From Streptomyces sp. NBC_00510 (GTDB lineage Bacteria > Actinomycetota > Actinomycetes > Streptomycetales > Streptomycetaceae): DNA of 64,000 nucleotides. Position 1 is the stretch's first letter, and each line of letters begins with the position of its first letter. The notes beneath the pieces are model-generated. The model did not search any database. It worked only from the letters and a program-made list of their open reading frames with translations, and was not told where the DNA came from. Shown in pieces: positions 42,322-50,916 of the stretch. The stretch spans positions 1,116,001 through 1,180,000 of the forward strand of contig CP107851.1 of the NCBI GenBank assembly GCA_036013505.1, given 5' to 3'. The translations under genes were made by a program, and so were the position numbers.

Positions 42322-43050
42322 TCACGACCCCACCCCGGCCAGCCGGAGCACCGCGTCCAGCCCCCGGTGCCCGCCGGGGGCGGCACCTGCCGGCAGGACG
42401 TACGAGCGCAGTCCCGCGCCGGCCGCACCGCCGTCCTTGGCCGGGTGGTCACCCACCATGAGCGTCTCGGCCGGATCGACGCCCAGTTGACGGCAGGCGT
42501 GCGCGAACAGGACGGCGTCGGGCTTCTCGGTGTCGTACGCGTAGGAGTGCACCCACGCCGAGAAGTGGTGGTCGAGCCCGTGGTGAGCGAAGGTCGGCCG
42601 CAGATCCCAGCCCACGTCGCTGACGACGCCCATGGGGATGCCCGCGCCCCGCAAGGCCTCCAGCGTGGCCCCGGCATCGGCGTACGGAACCCAGTGGCCG
42701 GGCGCCCGCAGCTGCTCGTAGAGCGCGTCGGCGTACGGGGCGAGTTCGGCGACGGAGGCGTACCACGTCGTGAAAGCGTGACGGTGCGCCTTCGAGGAGA
42801 CGTCCCGGCCCGGTTGCGCGCGCACCACCTCGGGGTCCGTGAGCCCCGCCTCCAGCCCGTCCAGCAGCCGGTCCATCTCCGCTTCGGTCACAGGCCGTTC
42901 GAGCACCGCGCGGATCCGGTCCGCGTACGACGCGATCTGGAACAGCGTCCCGGAGAAGTCGAAGAGAACGGCACGCACGGGCACGAACCCACGGGCGACG
43001 ACCGCGGCACGCAGGGGCCCTTCCGGGCCGCAGACGGGAGGCTGTGTCAT
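42322..43050 (-). CDS. HAD-family hydrolase
   Basis: Phosphatase-type HAD protein of 242 residues. Motif I is VLFDFSGTLF (nucleophile Asp near 31; the second Asp of DxD is Ser here), motif II MGVVSDVGW, motif III Lys in TEKPDAVLF, and motif IV VGDHPAKDGGAA. The change of D-x-D to D-F-S occurs in haloacid dehalogenase-like members, which do not need the general-acid Asp, so dehalogenation or an altered phosphatase is possible. It is the last gene before the frameshifted MFS gene. Confidence 0.85.
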   Translation of the reverse strand: MTQPPVCGPEGPLRAAVVARGFVPVRAVLFDFSGTLFQIASYADRIRAVLERPVTEAEMDRLLDGLEAGLTDPEVVRAQPGRDVSSKAHRHAFTTWYASVAELAPYADALYEQLRAPGHWVPYADAGATLEALRGAGIPMGVVSDVGWDLRPTFAHHGLDHHFSAWVHSYAYDTEKPDAVLFAHACRQLGVDPAETLMVGDHPAKDGGAAGAGLRSYVLPAGAAPGGHRGLDAVLRLAGVGS

Positions 43051-43163
43051 TCGATCTTCCTACCGCACGCCCCACGGCGACCGCCAGGCCCGGCGGAGCT
43101 CCGGGCGGTGACCGGGGCACGCACCGGCCGGTTCGCACGCCACACGTCGTAGCCGGTCACAGC

Positions 43164-44446
43164 TCAGGACTGCGGCTGGGGTCTGCGCCGGGGCAGCCCC
43201 TCCTCCTCCCCGCTCGCCGGCAGGCACAGCACGCGGACCCGACGGCGCACCAGCGGAACCACGACGGCGCCGAGCGTGACCAGGCCGCAGCCGGCCAGCG
43301 CCGGCCGCACTCCGAAAGCGTGGGCCATCGGCGCGGCCGTCAGGGAGGCCAGGGGGACAGGGGCAAGCTGCAGCAGGCTGGAGAACGCGATGACCCGGCC
43401 GAACGCCTCGTCGGGAACGCGGCGTTGGAGCAGCAGGGTCCACACCGTCGACACCAGTGCCTCCCCTGCACCGGCCAGGAAGTACCCGGCCCCCACGGCC
43501 GGAAGGCCCGTACCGGCCGCCATGGTGAGCATGGGCAGCGCCATCAGCGCGGTCCCCGCGCAGAGCAGCCGGCCCACGCGGCGGACGTGCCACCACAGCG
43601 CCACGGCGGCGCCCACGAGGATTCCCGCGGTGAAGCCGGTCATGGCCAAGCCCCACGCTGCCGCACCGCCCAAGTGCTCCTCCGCGTAGGCGGGCCCCAG
43701 CGTCTGGAACGACACCAGCCACACGGGCACCACCACCGTCCCCTGGACCAGCAGCAGCCGGAGCCACGGACGCGCGGCGATCTCCCGCCATCCCTCGCCG
43801 GGCCGCAGGCCGCCGGTCCGCCGGCGCGCATCGGGCGGCGGCGGGGTGCGGAGGCGGAGGGAGAGGAGTCCCGCGGCCAGGTACGTGACCGCGTCCCAGG
43901 CGATGGCCCACTGCGGCCCGGCCGCCGCCACCACGATGCCGCCCAGCGCCGGGCCGGCCACCTTCACCGAGTTCTGCGCCAGCCGCAGCAGCGCGTTGGC
44001 CTGCCGGAGCTGTTCCGGCGGCACCACCGCACGGAGCACCCCGCTCGACGCGGGCCCGATGAACGCCCCCGCCACGCCGCCGACACCGCCAGGTGCCAGA
44101 CCTGGGCGGTCCCGGACCACACCAGCGCAGCTGCGCAGCCCTGACCCACGGCGGCGACGACGTTGGCCGCGACCAGCACCGTGGACCGGGGCCACCGGTC
44201 CGCCACCGCGCCCCCGACCAGCAGCAGCGCCGCTCGTGCTGCCATGTCGGCCGCCAGCACGACCCCGAGCCCGCCGACGCCCCCGCCGATCCCGAGCACG
44301 GCGAACGCCAGCGCGATGGGCGAGACCGCGGTCCCGGTCCACGACAGCACCCGCGCCGCGAAGTGCCGCCGGAAGAGGGCACCGGACAGCGGAAGCCATG
44401 CGGCGGTGAAACGGGCAGTGAAGCGTGCTGTGGTCATCGTCCCCAT
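43164..44446 (-). pseudogene. Frameshifted MFS transporter
   Basis: The two parts of one MFS transporter are in different frames. The N-terminal part (from about 44446: TTARFTARFTAAWLPLSGALF, then WHLAVSA) breaks near 44078-44086, and the sequence continues in the neighbouring frame with GVAGAFIGPASSGVLRAVVPPEQLRQANALLRLAQ to the stop at 43164. Adding one G in the GCGGCG run restores a reading through LAVSA-GVAGAF. The rest is intact, with about 12 membrane segments and a TetA/MdtG-like pattern. Either a recent inactivating deletion or a sequencing error in a G/C run. ATG 44437 or 44446 is the likely original start. Confidence 0.75.
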
Positions 44447-44472
44447 CCCGCGATCCATTATCCGACGCCACG

Positions 44473-45324
44473 TCAACTTCGGACGCCGACCGCCCCGAAG
44501 CGGGCGAGGCAGTGCCACACCTTCTTGAGCGCCTGAGGGTCGTGGCGGCCGGTCGCGGCGGCCGTGCCGATGACGCGGGGGTCGAGCAGGCCGCCGACCG
44601 CTATCCCGGCTCCCAGGTCCACGTACTCCTGGCCGCGGTACGCGGGGCGTAGCCGGAGTTCCTCGACGGTGAGCCGGAAGCCGCCGTGCCACTCCACGGG
44701 GCAGGGCAGCCGGCGGGCGGCGTCCTCGACGGCCGTGCCCCGGTAGCAGGGGTCCAGGACCAGCGCCTCGACATCGCGGTCCAGCCGCACCGGTCCGTGG
44801 ACCTGCGCCTCGATGTAGTCGTCGAGGGCGTCCCTGGAATCGGCCAGGGCGAGCGCGACCAGGTCCATGCGCTCCCCGACGCCGAAGTCCGAGGGCTCGA
44901 AGAAGCTGTCCGGGTAGCAGAACGTCGTCCGGGCCACCGTCCCGGCGCTCAGTCGGAAGTGGGCGGACCCGAACCGCGGCGCGGCGCCGACCGTCTTGCG
45001 GCGGAAGTTCAGCGCCCCGTAGACGGGTCGTTCGGCGGGCGGCGCGGCATCGTACGCACCGTTGAAGATGCGGCTCTCCCACCGCCACCGGTCACCGCCC
45101 GGCCAGGCGGTCATGCCGCCGTTGCTCGTCCCCGTGACGAACTGCGAGTGGTAGACGCCGCCTTCGGACAGGGCCTGCAGGACCGGCTTGCCCCGCGCCA
45201 CCCGGTCCGGGTGGAAGTTCAGCGTGACCCGTAGCGCCGGATCCACCGGAGGCCCCGACGACAGCCCCGTGACGTGCCGCAGGGCCCGCTCCCGCGGGGT
45301 CGGGGCGGTGGCGTCGGCCGTCAT
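44473..45324 (-). CDS. DUF3626 domain protein
   Basis: Protein of 283 residues matching the DUF3626 family: RALRHVTGLSSG near the start, RVTLNFHPDRVARGKPVLQALSEGGVYHSQFVTGTSNGGMTAWPGGDRWRWESRIFNGAYD, and RPVYGALNFRRKTVGAAPRFGSAHFRLS. The conserved N-F-H-P-D and S-N-G-G motifs suggest an enzyme or toxin-like fold related to ADP-ribosyltransferase-like proteins, but no function is established. ATG 45324 precedes the conserved region. Shine-Dalgarno is weak. It lies just upstream of the broken MFS gene. Confidence 0.75.
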   Translation of the reverse strand: MTADATAPTPRERALRHVTGLSSGPPVDPALRVTLNFHPDRVARGKPVLQALSEGGVYHSQFVTGTSNGGMTAWPGGDRWRWESRIFNGAYDAAPPAERPVYGALNFRRKTVGAAPRFGSAHFRLSAGTVARTTFCYPDSFFEPSDFGVGERMDLVALALADSRDALDDYIEAQVHGPVRLDRDVEALVLDPCYRGTAVEDAARRLPCPVEWHGGFRLTVEELRLRPAYRGQEYVDLGAGIAVGGLLDPRVIGTAAATGRHDPQALKKVWHCLARFGAVGVRS

Positions 45325-45391
45325 CCACGCAGTGTCCCGCGGACAACGGGGAGTTCGCACATCCGAATCACCGGCGAGGCATGATGTGTCC

Positions 45392-45838
45392 ATGCGGAGA
45401 TCATCTTTGGGCGCGGTCGCCGTGACCGTCGCCCTCGCCGTGACGGCCCTGGCCGGCGCCTGCGGGTCGGGGGACGACGACCGGGCACGCAGCCTCGCCC
45501 GTGAGGCGTGCGGGAACTACGAGATGCTCCTGCAGGCCGACTTCGGCGTCCCCGGGGACCGGGATGGCATCCGCGAGCAGGTCGTACCCGCTCTCGAGGA
45601 GGGTGCGCGCGAGGCCGCCCAGGCCGCCCGCCTCGACTCGGACTGGCGGGAACTCGCCCAAGGGCTGTCCCGGACGGTGGAGTGGGCCTCGGTGAGCCTC
45701 GAACTCGCCGACCTGAAGGCCGGTGCCACGCCGGCGTCCGACGGCACGGACGCACTGCAGGTCCGCGTCCTCAGCCTCGGCGACGAGATCAACGCCCACG
45801 ATCCCCAGGTGCAGTGCCGTAAGGCGCAAGCCTCCTGA
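45392..45838 (+). CDS. Small lipoprotein
   Basis: Exported lipoprotein of 148 residues. Signal sequence with core GAVAVTVALAVTALAGAC; the lipobox LAGAC places the modified Cys near residue 24. The mature part is helical and acidic (RSLAREACGNYEMLLQ...REAAQAARLDSDWRELAQGL) with two further Cys (NYE region and VQCRK). No family recognised. Divergent from DUF3626. Confidence 0.75.
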   Translation: MRRSSLGAVAVTVALAVTALAGACGSGDDDRARSLAREACGNYEMLLQADFGVPGDRDGIREQVVPALEEGAREAAQAARLDSDWRELAQGLSRTVEWASVSLELADLKAGATPASDGTDALQVRVLSLGDEINAHDPQVQCRKAQAS

Positions 45839-45903
45839 CGCCGGGAGTCGCCGCGCGGCCGGCCGAGGACGACCCCGGCGAACGCCCCGGCCACGACGCA
45901 CCT

Positions 45904-46494
45904 TCACACGGGGCTGTCCGGGCGGGCGGGGAGGAGGCGCAGCACGTGGTCGATGCTCTGTTCCGGGGTGGCGCCCTCCGTGCAGACGACGTGCGTCGCG
46001 ACGGCGCGGCACGTGGGGTCGTGGAGCCAGTGCGCGAGGAAGTCATGGCCGTCGGTGATCCAGTCGGTCCCCTTGGACGCCATCGAGCGGCGGCGCAGCA
46101 CCGCGAGGGCGCGCTCCGGATCCGCGGCGGGGAGCAGCAGGTGGACCGCGGCGCAGGGGCGGAGGGCGGCGCGGACCTGTGCGGCGTGGCGGGGGTCGGC
46201 GTAGCTGGTGTGGCCCGCGCCGAGCGCGATCACCGCCCCGGGGTGGTCGGCGAGGACGCGCCGCACTGCGTGGACCCGGGCGGGCTCCCACTCGCGTTCG
46301 GCGGCCACGCGGCCGAGGGCGGTGATGCGCTCGCGCAGGCGGGCGACGCTCCAGCCGACCTCGCGGTAGTAGGTGTCGGCGACCGCGTCGAGGTCCGTGA
46401 AGGGGCGCCCGAGCCGGGCGGCGACGCCCTGCCCGACGGTCGTCTTGCCCGTCGCGGCCGGGCCCACGAGGACGAGCAGAGGTGCTGCTTCCAT
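45904..46494 (-). CDS. P-loop kinase, shikimate-kinase-like
   Basis: Nucleoside-triphosphate-binding protein of 196 residues. Walker A is GPAATGKTTVGQGVAARLG (residues 11-18 core), followed by FTDLDAVADTYYREVGWSVARLRE, which resembles the shikimate kinase D-x-D substrate loop. The IALGAGHTSY strand and AVLRRRSMASKGTDW lid follow. It phosphorylates a small molecule or acts as a gluconate/shikimate-type kinase; the substrate is unknown. The start at 46494 begins MEAAPLLVLVG. Downstream of TerB, but a strong terminator separates them. Confidence 0.75.
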   Translation of the reverse strand: MEAAPLLVLVGPAATGKTTVGQGVAARLGRPFTDLDAVADTYYREVGWSVARLRERITALGRVAAEREWEPARVHAVRRVLADHPGAVIALGAGHTSYADPRHAAQVRAALRPCAAVHLLLPAADPERALAVLRRRSMASKGTDWITDGHDFLAHWLHDPTCRAVATHVVCTEGATPEQSIDHVLRLLPARPDSPV

Positions 46495-46542
46495 GGCGGG
46501 CCATGATGCAGCATCCCCCGCGGCGGGGGGAGGGCCGGGACG

Positions 46543-46578
46543 CGTCGGGCCGCCCCCGGTCCCGGGGGCGGCCCGACG
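46543..46578. terminator. Terminator hairpin, 16-bp stem
   Basis: CGTCGGGCCGCCCCCG and its perfect complement with a GTCC loop, 20 bp downstream of the TerB stop on the minus strand. Confidence 0.8.
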
Positions 46579-46598
46579 TGCGCACCGTGCGGGGAGCG

Positions 46599-47054
46599 TC
46601 AGAGGTCGAACTCCGCCGGGGGCAGGTCGAGGGCGTAGCAGGCCTCGCGGACGACGGCCTGCTCGGTCTTGTCGAAGTTGCCGTCGGCGCCGCCGATGAC
46701 GATGCCGATCTGGATGACGGCCCGCGCCTCGGCGGGCTTCTTCCTGGCCTTGGCGATCTCCTGGAGGATGCCGACCTTGCCGAAGGCGAAGTCGGCGGTG
46801 AGTTTGTCGAGGCAGTCGTCGAAGCGTCGCTGCAGGTCGGCGGCCGGGAAGTTCTGCAGGACCTCGTTGGTCGCGATGAGCTGCGCGACGCGCTGCCGTT
46901 CGGAGGGGTCCACGGTGCCGTCCGCGGCGGCGACGAGGGCGCACATCGCCATGCTCGCGTCGCGGAAGGCGCCGCTCTTCAGGTCGTTCTTCTTGGCGAC
47001 GAGCTGCGTCTGCATCGTCGCGGCCGAGTCCTTGATGCGGTCCCAGAGGGCCAC
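46599..47054 (-). CDS. TerB-family tellurite resistance protein
   Basis: Helical protein of 151 residues of the TerB family. The two acidic metal-binding turns are visible: MCALVAAADGTVDPSERQRV (about 37-56) and IGIVIGGADGNFDKTEQAVV (about 116-135). TerB binds divalent metal at the membrane and takes part in stress and tellurite tolerance. The start is GTG at 47054 with GAGGAG before it. No other ter genes are adjacent. Confidence 0.9.
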   Translation of the reverse strand: MALWDRIKDSAATMQTQLVAKKNDLKSGAFRDASMAMCALVAAADGTVDPSERQRVAQLIATNEVLQNFPAADLQRRFDDCLDKLTADFAFGKVGILQEIAKARKKPAEARAVIQIGIVIGGADGNFDKTEQAVVREACYALDLPPAEFDL

Positions 47055-47148
47055 GGTCTCTCCTCAGGTGATGGTCCGGCGTTCGCCGAGGAGGTAACGA
47101 AGGACTCGCGGCGCGAGTGCCGCGCCGCACGGCGGCCGTTCCCCCGCG

Positions 47149-48021
47149 TCAGACCGCCGTCGTCAGCGCCTCGTACTGCTCGTCGGTGAGCCGGATGCCC
47201 GCGGCGGCGATGTTGTGCTCCAGGTGCGCGACCTTGGACGTGCCGGGGATCGGCAACATGACCGGGGAGCGCCGCAGCAACCAGGCGAGGGCGAGCTGGG
47301 AGGGCTGGGCGCCGTGCGCCTCGGCGATGCGGTCCAGGGGGCCGCCCTTCCGCGCCAGTTCGCCCGTGGCGAGCGGGAACCAGGGGATGAAGCCCATGCC
47401 GTGCCGCTCGGCGTGGGCGAGGACGTCCTCGGCCGCCCGGTCGGCGAGGTTGTAGCGGTTCTGCACGGAGACGATGGTGGCGGTCCTCGCGGCCTCCTCG
47501 ATCTGGGACGTGGTCACCTCGCTGAGCCCGATGTGCCGGATCTTGCCCTCCTGCTGCAGCGCGGCGAGTTCACCGACCTGGTCGGCGATGGGCACCTCGG
47601 GGTCGACGCGGTGCAGCTGGAGCAGGTCGATGCGCTCGACGCCCAGGTGGCGCAGGCTCAGCTCCACCTGCTGCCGCAGGTACGCGGGCCGCCCGACCGC
47701 GACCCACTGTCCGGGGCCCGGGCGGGCGAAACCCGCCTTGGTGGCGATCACCAGGTCCTGCGGATAGGGGTGGAGGGCCTTGCGCAGGAGCAGCTCGGCG
47801 GTGAAGGGGCCGTAGGCGTCCGCGGTGTCGATGAAGGTGACGCCGAGGGTGACCGCGCGCCGCAGGACCCGTACGGCCTCGTCGGGGTCCGCGGGGTCGC
47901 CCCACACGCCCTCGCCGGTGAGCTGCATCGTCCCGTAGCCCAGCCGGTGGACGGGCAGGTCGCCGCCGAGGTCGAAGGTGCCGGAGTCGCGGGCGTCGGC
48001 CTGCGCGCTCGTGGATGTCAT
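47149..48021 (-). CDS. Aldo/keto reductase
   Basis: NADPH-dependent TIM-barrel oxidoreductase of 290 residues. Catalytic D-x-x-x-Y is FIDTADAYGP, the Lys is VIATKAGF, and the His is LLQLHRVDPEVP. The cofactor end has PIPGTSKVAHLEHNIAA. It reduces an aldehyde or ketone. GAGGAG lies 7 nt before the ATG at 48021. A second, similar enzyme is at 49890-50747. Confidence 0.9.
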   Translation of the reverse strand: MTSTSAQADARDSGTFDLGGDLPVHRLGYGTMQLTGEGVWGDPADPDEAVRVLRRAVTLGVTFIDTADAYGPFTAELLLRKALHPYPQDLVIATKAGFARPGPGQWVAVGRPAYLRQQVELSLRHLGVERIDLLQLHRVDPEVPIADQVGELAALQQEGKIRHIGLSEVTTSQIEEAARTATIVSVQNRYNLADRAAEDVLAHAERHGMGFIPWFPLATGELARKGGPLDRIAEAHGAQPSQLALAWLLRRSPVMLPIPGTSKVAHLEHNIAAAGIRLTDEQYEALTTAV

Positions 48022-48127
48022 GGGGGTCTCCTCGCGTCGGGCCCGCGGACGGCTGCTCACCAGCTTCGGACCGGCGCCCGCTCCCCGCGCGGCGGACTAC
48101 GCCGACCGGCGCCCCCCGGCCGGTCCC

Positions 48128-48376
48128 TCAGCTCACCGCCTGCCCGCCGCCCATGGCGCCCAGGGCGTACGTCACCGCCGAGGCGGCGGCGTCGCCCTGT
48201 GCGCTGCGCCGGGCCGGGTCCCAGCGCGGCGCGAGCACCGACCGGTCAGGACCCGTCGATGCCGTGCACAGCCTCCTCGCCGTTCGTCGCATCAGGCTCG
48301 GTCGTGCCCGGTGCGGGGGCGGCGAAGGGCGGCGGGGCGGTGTGTCGGGCCCGCCGGGGAGCGGCCCGGCCGTCAT
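48128..48376 (-). CDS. Possible 82-residue ORF coupled to the lipoprotein
   Basis: This ORF starts with an ATGA overlap at the stop codon of the upstream lipoprotein gene (48373-48376), as in coupled translation. The C-terminal half (SVLAPRWDPARRSAQGDAAASAVTYALGAMGGG) looks protein-like; the N-terminal half is Pro/Arg-rich. No family recognised. Otherwise the 351-bp stretch 48022-48372 has nothing I can support. It may be a remnant. Confidence 0.3.
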   Translation of the reverse strand: MTAGPLPGGPDTPPRRPSPPPHRARPSLMRRTARRLCTASTGPDRSVLAPRWDPARRSAQGDAAASAVTYALGAMGGGQAVS

Positions 48377-48795
48377 CCGACCGCGTCCTTGAGGCTGTCG
48401 TGACCGGTGGCGTCGAGGATCGACTCGCGGACCTCGGGGCAGACCTGCTGCGCGGCGGCGTCGAAGTCCGCGGCCGTGCGCGGCTGCTGTTCCGGGTGGT
48501 CGGAGATCCAGGTGGCCAGGTCGATCGCCAGGGCGGCCTGCGCCCCGACGTCGGAGCCGATGTCCTTCACCTTGGGCTGCTCATCGGTGAGGAAGGCGCA
48601 GAAGGCCGCGGCGTCGACCGGGTTGCCGTCGCCGCCCTTCGCCGGGTCGTCCGCGGAGGCGCTCCTCGACGCGCTCGCGCTCGCGTCCGGCCCCGGCGTG
48701 CCGGCGGAGGGCGATCCGTCGCCCGCTTCGGCGCCCTTGCCACCGCACGCGGTCAGGAGCAGCAGCAACAGGGCGGCGGGCACTGCGTACTTCAT
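48373..48795 (-). CDS. Small lipoprotein with Cys-containing C-terminal domain
   Basis: Exported lipoprotein of 140 residues. Signal sequence MKYAVPAALLLLLLTAC ends in a lipobox (LLTAC, Cys17). A Ser/Ala/Gly/Asp-rich linker (18-60) leads to a helical domain with two cysteines (AFCAFLTDEQPKVKDIG... and QQVCPEVRESIL), probably disulfide-linked. No family recognised. GGAGGGGGAACC precedes the ATG. Single or first gene of a two-ORF unit. Confidence 0.75.
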   Translation of the reverse strand: MKYAVPAALLLLLLTACGGKGAEAGDGSPSAGTPGPDASASASRSASADDPAKGGDGNPVDAAAFCAFLTDEQPKVKDIGSDVGAQAALAIDLATWISDHPEQQPRTAADFDAAAQQVCPEVRESILDATGHDSLKDAVG

Positions 48796-49065
48796 GGTTC
48801 CCCCTCCGTCGGAACGCCCCCACGACGTCCGGTGCCGCCATCCAACGCCATCCTCCGGCGCGTGTCCCGCGGGCACACGGGTTCGGTACCCGGCGGTGAC
48901 AGTCCCGGGACGTCGCGGCCCTCCGGCCTTGCCCCCGCTATTGGTTGACGCTTCATCACCGGGACATCCGCCGAGGCTCGACGCGTCACCGCGGTTCGGG
49001 AAAGATGAGCCGGGCATGTCAATCAGGCCGTGCACTCCCCACCGCGGTCGACCAGGAGGAAGCAA

Positions 49066-49833
49066 GTGAAGAGAAGCTCGCGTATCGGCAGGGTCCCGGC
49101 TGTCGTCGGCAGCGCGGTCGCGCTGGTGATCGCCCTTCCGGGGACGGCGTTCGCCGCCCCGCCCCCCGCCCTGCCCGCCAACGCGGACGGCCTGGAGCAG
49201 ACGTTCCAGCCGGCGTTCGACTACGACACGGACGGCTGCTACCCCACCCCCGCCATCGGCCCCGACGGGACCATCAACCCGGGCCTGAACCCCACCGGCG
49301 CCCTGAACGGCAACTGCCGCGACCAGTCGGACCTGGACAACACCAACGGCTACGCCCGCTACAAGTGCAACAACGGCTGGTGCGCCATCATCTACGGCCT
49401 CTACTTCGAGAAGGACCAGGCCATACCCGGCATCAGCCTCGGCGGCCACCGCAACGACTGGGAGCACGTCGTGGTCTGGGTGAAGGACAACCAGGCCCAG
49501 TACGTGTCCACGTCGGCGCACGGCAACTTCAACATCTACGGCCGCGACCAGATCCGCTGGGACGGGACCCACCCCAAGGTCGTCTACCACAAGGACGGCG
49601 CGAGCACGCACTGCTTCCGTCCCGCCAACACCAACGACGAGCCGCCGGAGAACCACTACCACGGCTGGCAGTTCCCCGACCTGATCGGCTGGAACGGCTA
49701 CCCTGCGGGCCTGCGCGACAAGCTGAGCCAGGCCGACTTCGGCAGCGCAGTCTTCGGCCTGAAGGACGGCAACTTCAACGGCCACCTGGCCAAGGCCAAG
49801 CCGGCAGGCATCCCGTTCGACCCGAACGCCTGA
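49066..49833 (+). CDS. NPP1/NLP-family secreted protein
   Basis: Exported protein of 255 residues with a signal peptide (1-30, GTAFA cleavage). The core matches necrosis- and ethylene-inducing peptide 1-like proteins: AFDYDTDGCYPTPAI, RYKCNNGWCAIIYGLYFEKDQ, and the heptapeptide G127-H-R-N-D-W-E133, where active toxins have G-H-R-H-D-W-E. The metal-binding His128, Asp131 and Glu133 are kept; the second His is Asn130. Five Cys suggest disulfides. GTG at 49066 has AGGAGG before it. NLPs bind plant sphingolipids; whether this variant is cytolytic is open. Confidence 0.85.
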   Translation: MKRSSRIGRVPAVVGSAVALVIALPGTAFAAPPPALPANADGLEQTFQPAFDYDTDGCYPTPAIGPDGTINPGLNPTGALNGNCRDQSDLDNTNGYARYKCNNGWCAIIYGLYFEKDQAIPGISLGGHRNDWEHVVVWVKDNQAQYVSTSAHGNFNIYGRDQIRWDGTHPKVVYHKDGASTHCFRPANTNDEPPENHYHGWQFPDLIGWNGYPAGLRDKLSQADFGSAVFGLKDGNFNGHLAKAKPAGIPFDPNA

Positions 49834-49841
49834 CGCGTGCG

Positions 49842-49878
49842 CCGGGACGGGGCGGCGCACCGCCCCGCCCCGTCCCGG
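49842..49878. terminator. Bidirectional terminator hairpin
   Basis: CCGGGACGGGGCG and CGCCCCGTCCCGG are perfect 13-bp arms around an 11-nt loop between the convergent NLP and aldo/keto reductase genes. Confidence 0.75.
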
Positions 49879-49889
49879 GCACGGCCGTG

Positions 49890-50747
49890 TCAGACGGCGT
49901 CCAGCTCCGCGATCTCCTCGGCGGTGAGCACGAGTTCCACCGCGGCCACCGAGTCGCGGATGGTCTCCGGCCGGCTGGAGCCGGGGATCGGGATCACGTA
50001 GGGCGACTTGGCGAGCATCCACGCCAGGCACACGCGCTGCGGGCTGACCCCGTGGGCCTGCGCGACCCGGGCGAACGGCGCGTAGGACGAGCCGAGTTCG
50101 CCTGCCTGGGAGATGCCGCCGAGCGGGCTCCACGGCAGGAAGGCGATGCCGAGCTCGTGGCACAGTTCGAGTTCCGGCTCGCTGGAGCGGAAGGCCGGGG
50201 AGAACTGGTTCTGCACGGAGACCAGACGGCCGCCCAGGATCTCGTCCGCCTGCCGGATCTGCTCCGGGTCCGCGTTCGAGATGCCGGCCATGCGGATCTT
50301 GCCCTCGTCGAGCAGGTCGCGCACCGCGCCGACGGACTCGGCGTACGGCACCTTGGGGTCGGGGCGGTGGAACTGGTACAGGCCGATGGCCTCCACGCCC
50401 AGCCGGCGCAGCGAGTCCTCGCAGGCCCGCTTGATGTGCTCGGGCGAGCCGTCGAGGGTCCAGCGTCCGTCACCGGGGCGCAGGTGGCCGCCCTTGGTGG
50501 CGACCAGGACGTCGGAGCCGCGTCCGTGGGACGCCAGCGCCTTGGCGATCAGGGTCTCGTTGTGGCCGACCTCGTCGGCCCCCAGGTGGTAGGCGTCCGC
50601 CGTGTCGATCAGCGTGACACCGGCGTCGAGCGCCGCGTGGATGGTGTCGATGGACCGCGCCTCGTCCGGCCGGCCCTCGATCGACATGGGCATGCCGCCC
50701 AGGCCGATCGCGCTGACCTCGGTGGCGCCGATGCGGCGAGTCTCCAT
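49890..50747 (-). CDS. Aldo/keto reductase
   Basis: TIM-barrel NADPH reductase of 285 residues: catalytic LIDTADAYHLG, Lys in LVATKGGH, His in LYQFHRPDPKVPY, and the NADPH site PIPGSSRPETIRDS. ATG at 50747 with GAGAAAGG upstream. Divergent from a LysR regulator with a textbook LysR palindrome between them, so its expression should depend on that regulator. Confidence 0.9.
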   Translation of the reverse strand: METRRIGATEVSAIGLGGMPMSIEGRPDEARSIDTIHAALDAGVTLIDTADAYHLGADEVGHNETLIAKALASHGRGSDVLVATKGGHLRPGDGRWTLDGSPEHIKRACEDSLRRLGVEAIGLYQFHRPDPKVPYAESVGAVRDLLDEGKIRMAGISNADPEQIRQADEILGGRLVSVQNQFSPAFRSSEPELELCHELGIAFLPWSPLGGISQAGELGSSYAPFARVAQAHGVSPQRVCLAWMLAKSPYVIPIPGSSRPETIRDSVAAVELVLTAEEIAELDAV

Positions 50748-50892
50748 GTGTCCGTGGCCTTTCTCGGCTTGCGTCTCGTTCTTGCGCACTGATGGCGTGC
50801 CGGCACGGCCGGAAACGGGCCGCAGCCGTGCGGGCACGCGCTCAAGCCTCGCCGGAGCTGCACCCACACGTCCAATAGAAGAAAGCGAACGC

Positions 50893-50915
50893 ATTCAGGA
50901 GCTAGGCTTCTGAAT
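50893..50915. promoter_or_regulatory. LysR-type binding site
   Basis: ATTCAG (50893-50898) and CTGAAT (50910-50915) are perfect arms with an 11-nt spacer, extended inside by AGC...GCT; only one pair (50899/50909) is mismatched. It ends 1 bp before the lysR start codon, a position suited to autorepression, and lies 146 bp from the divergent reductase. Confidence 0.7.
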
Positions 50916-50916
50916 C

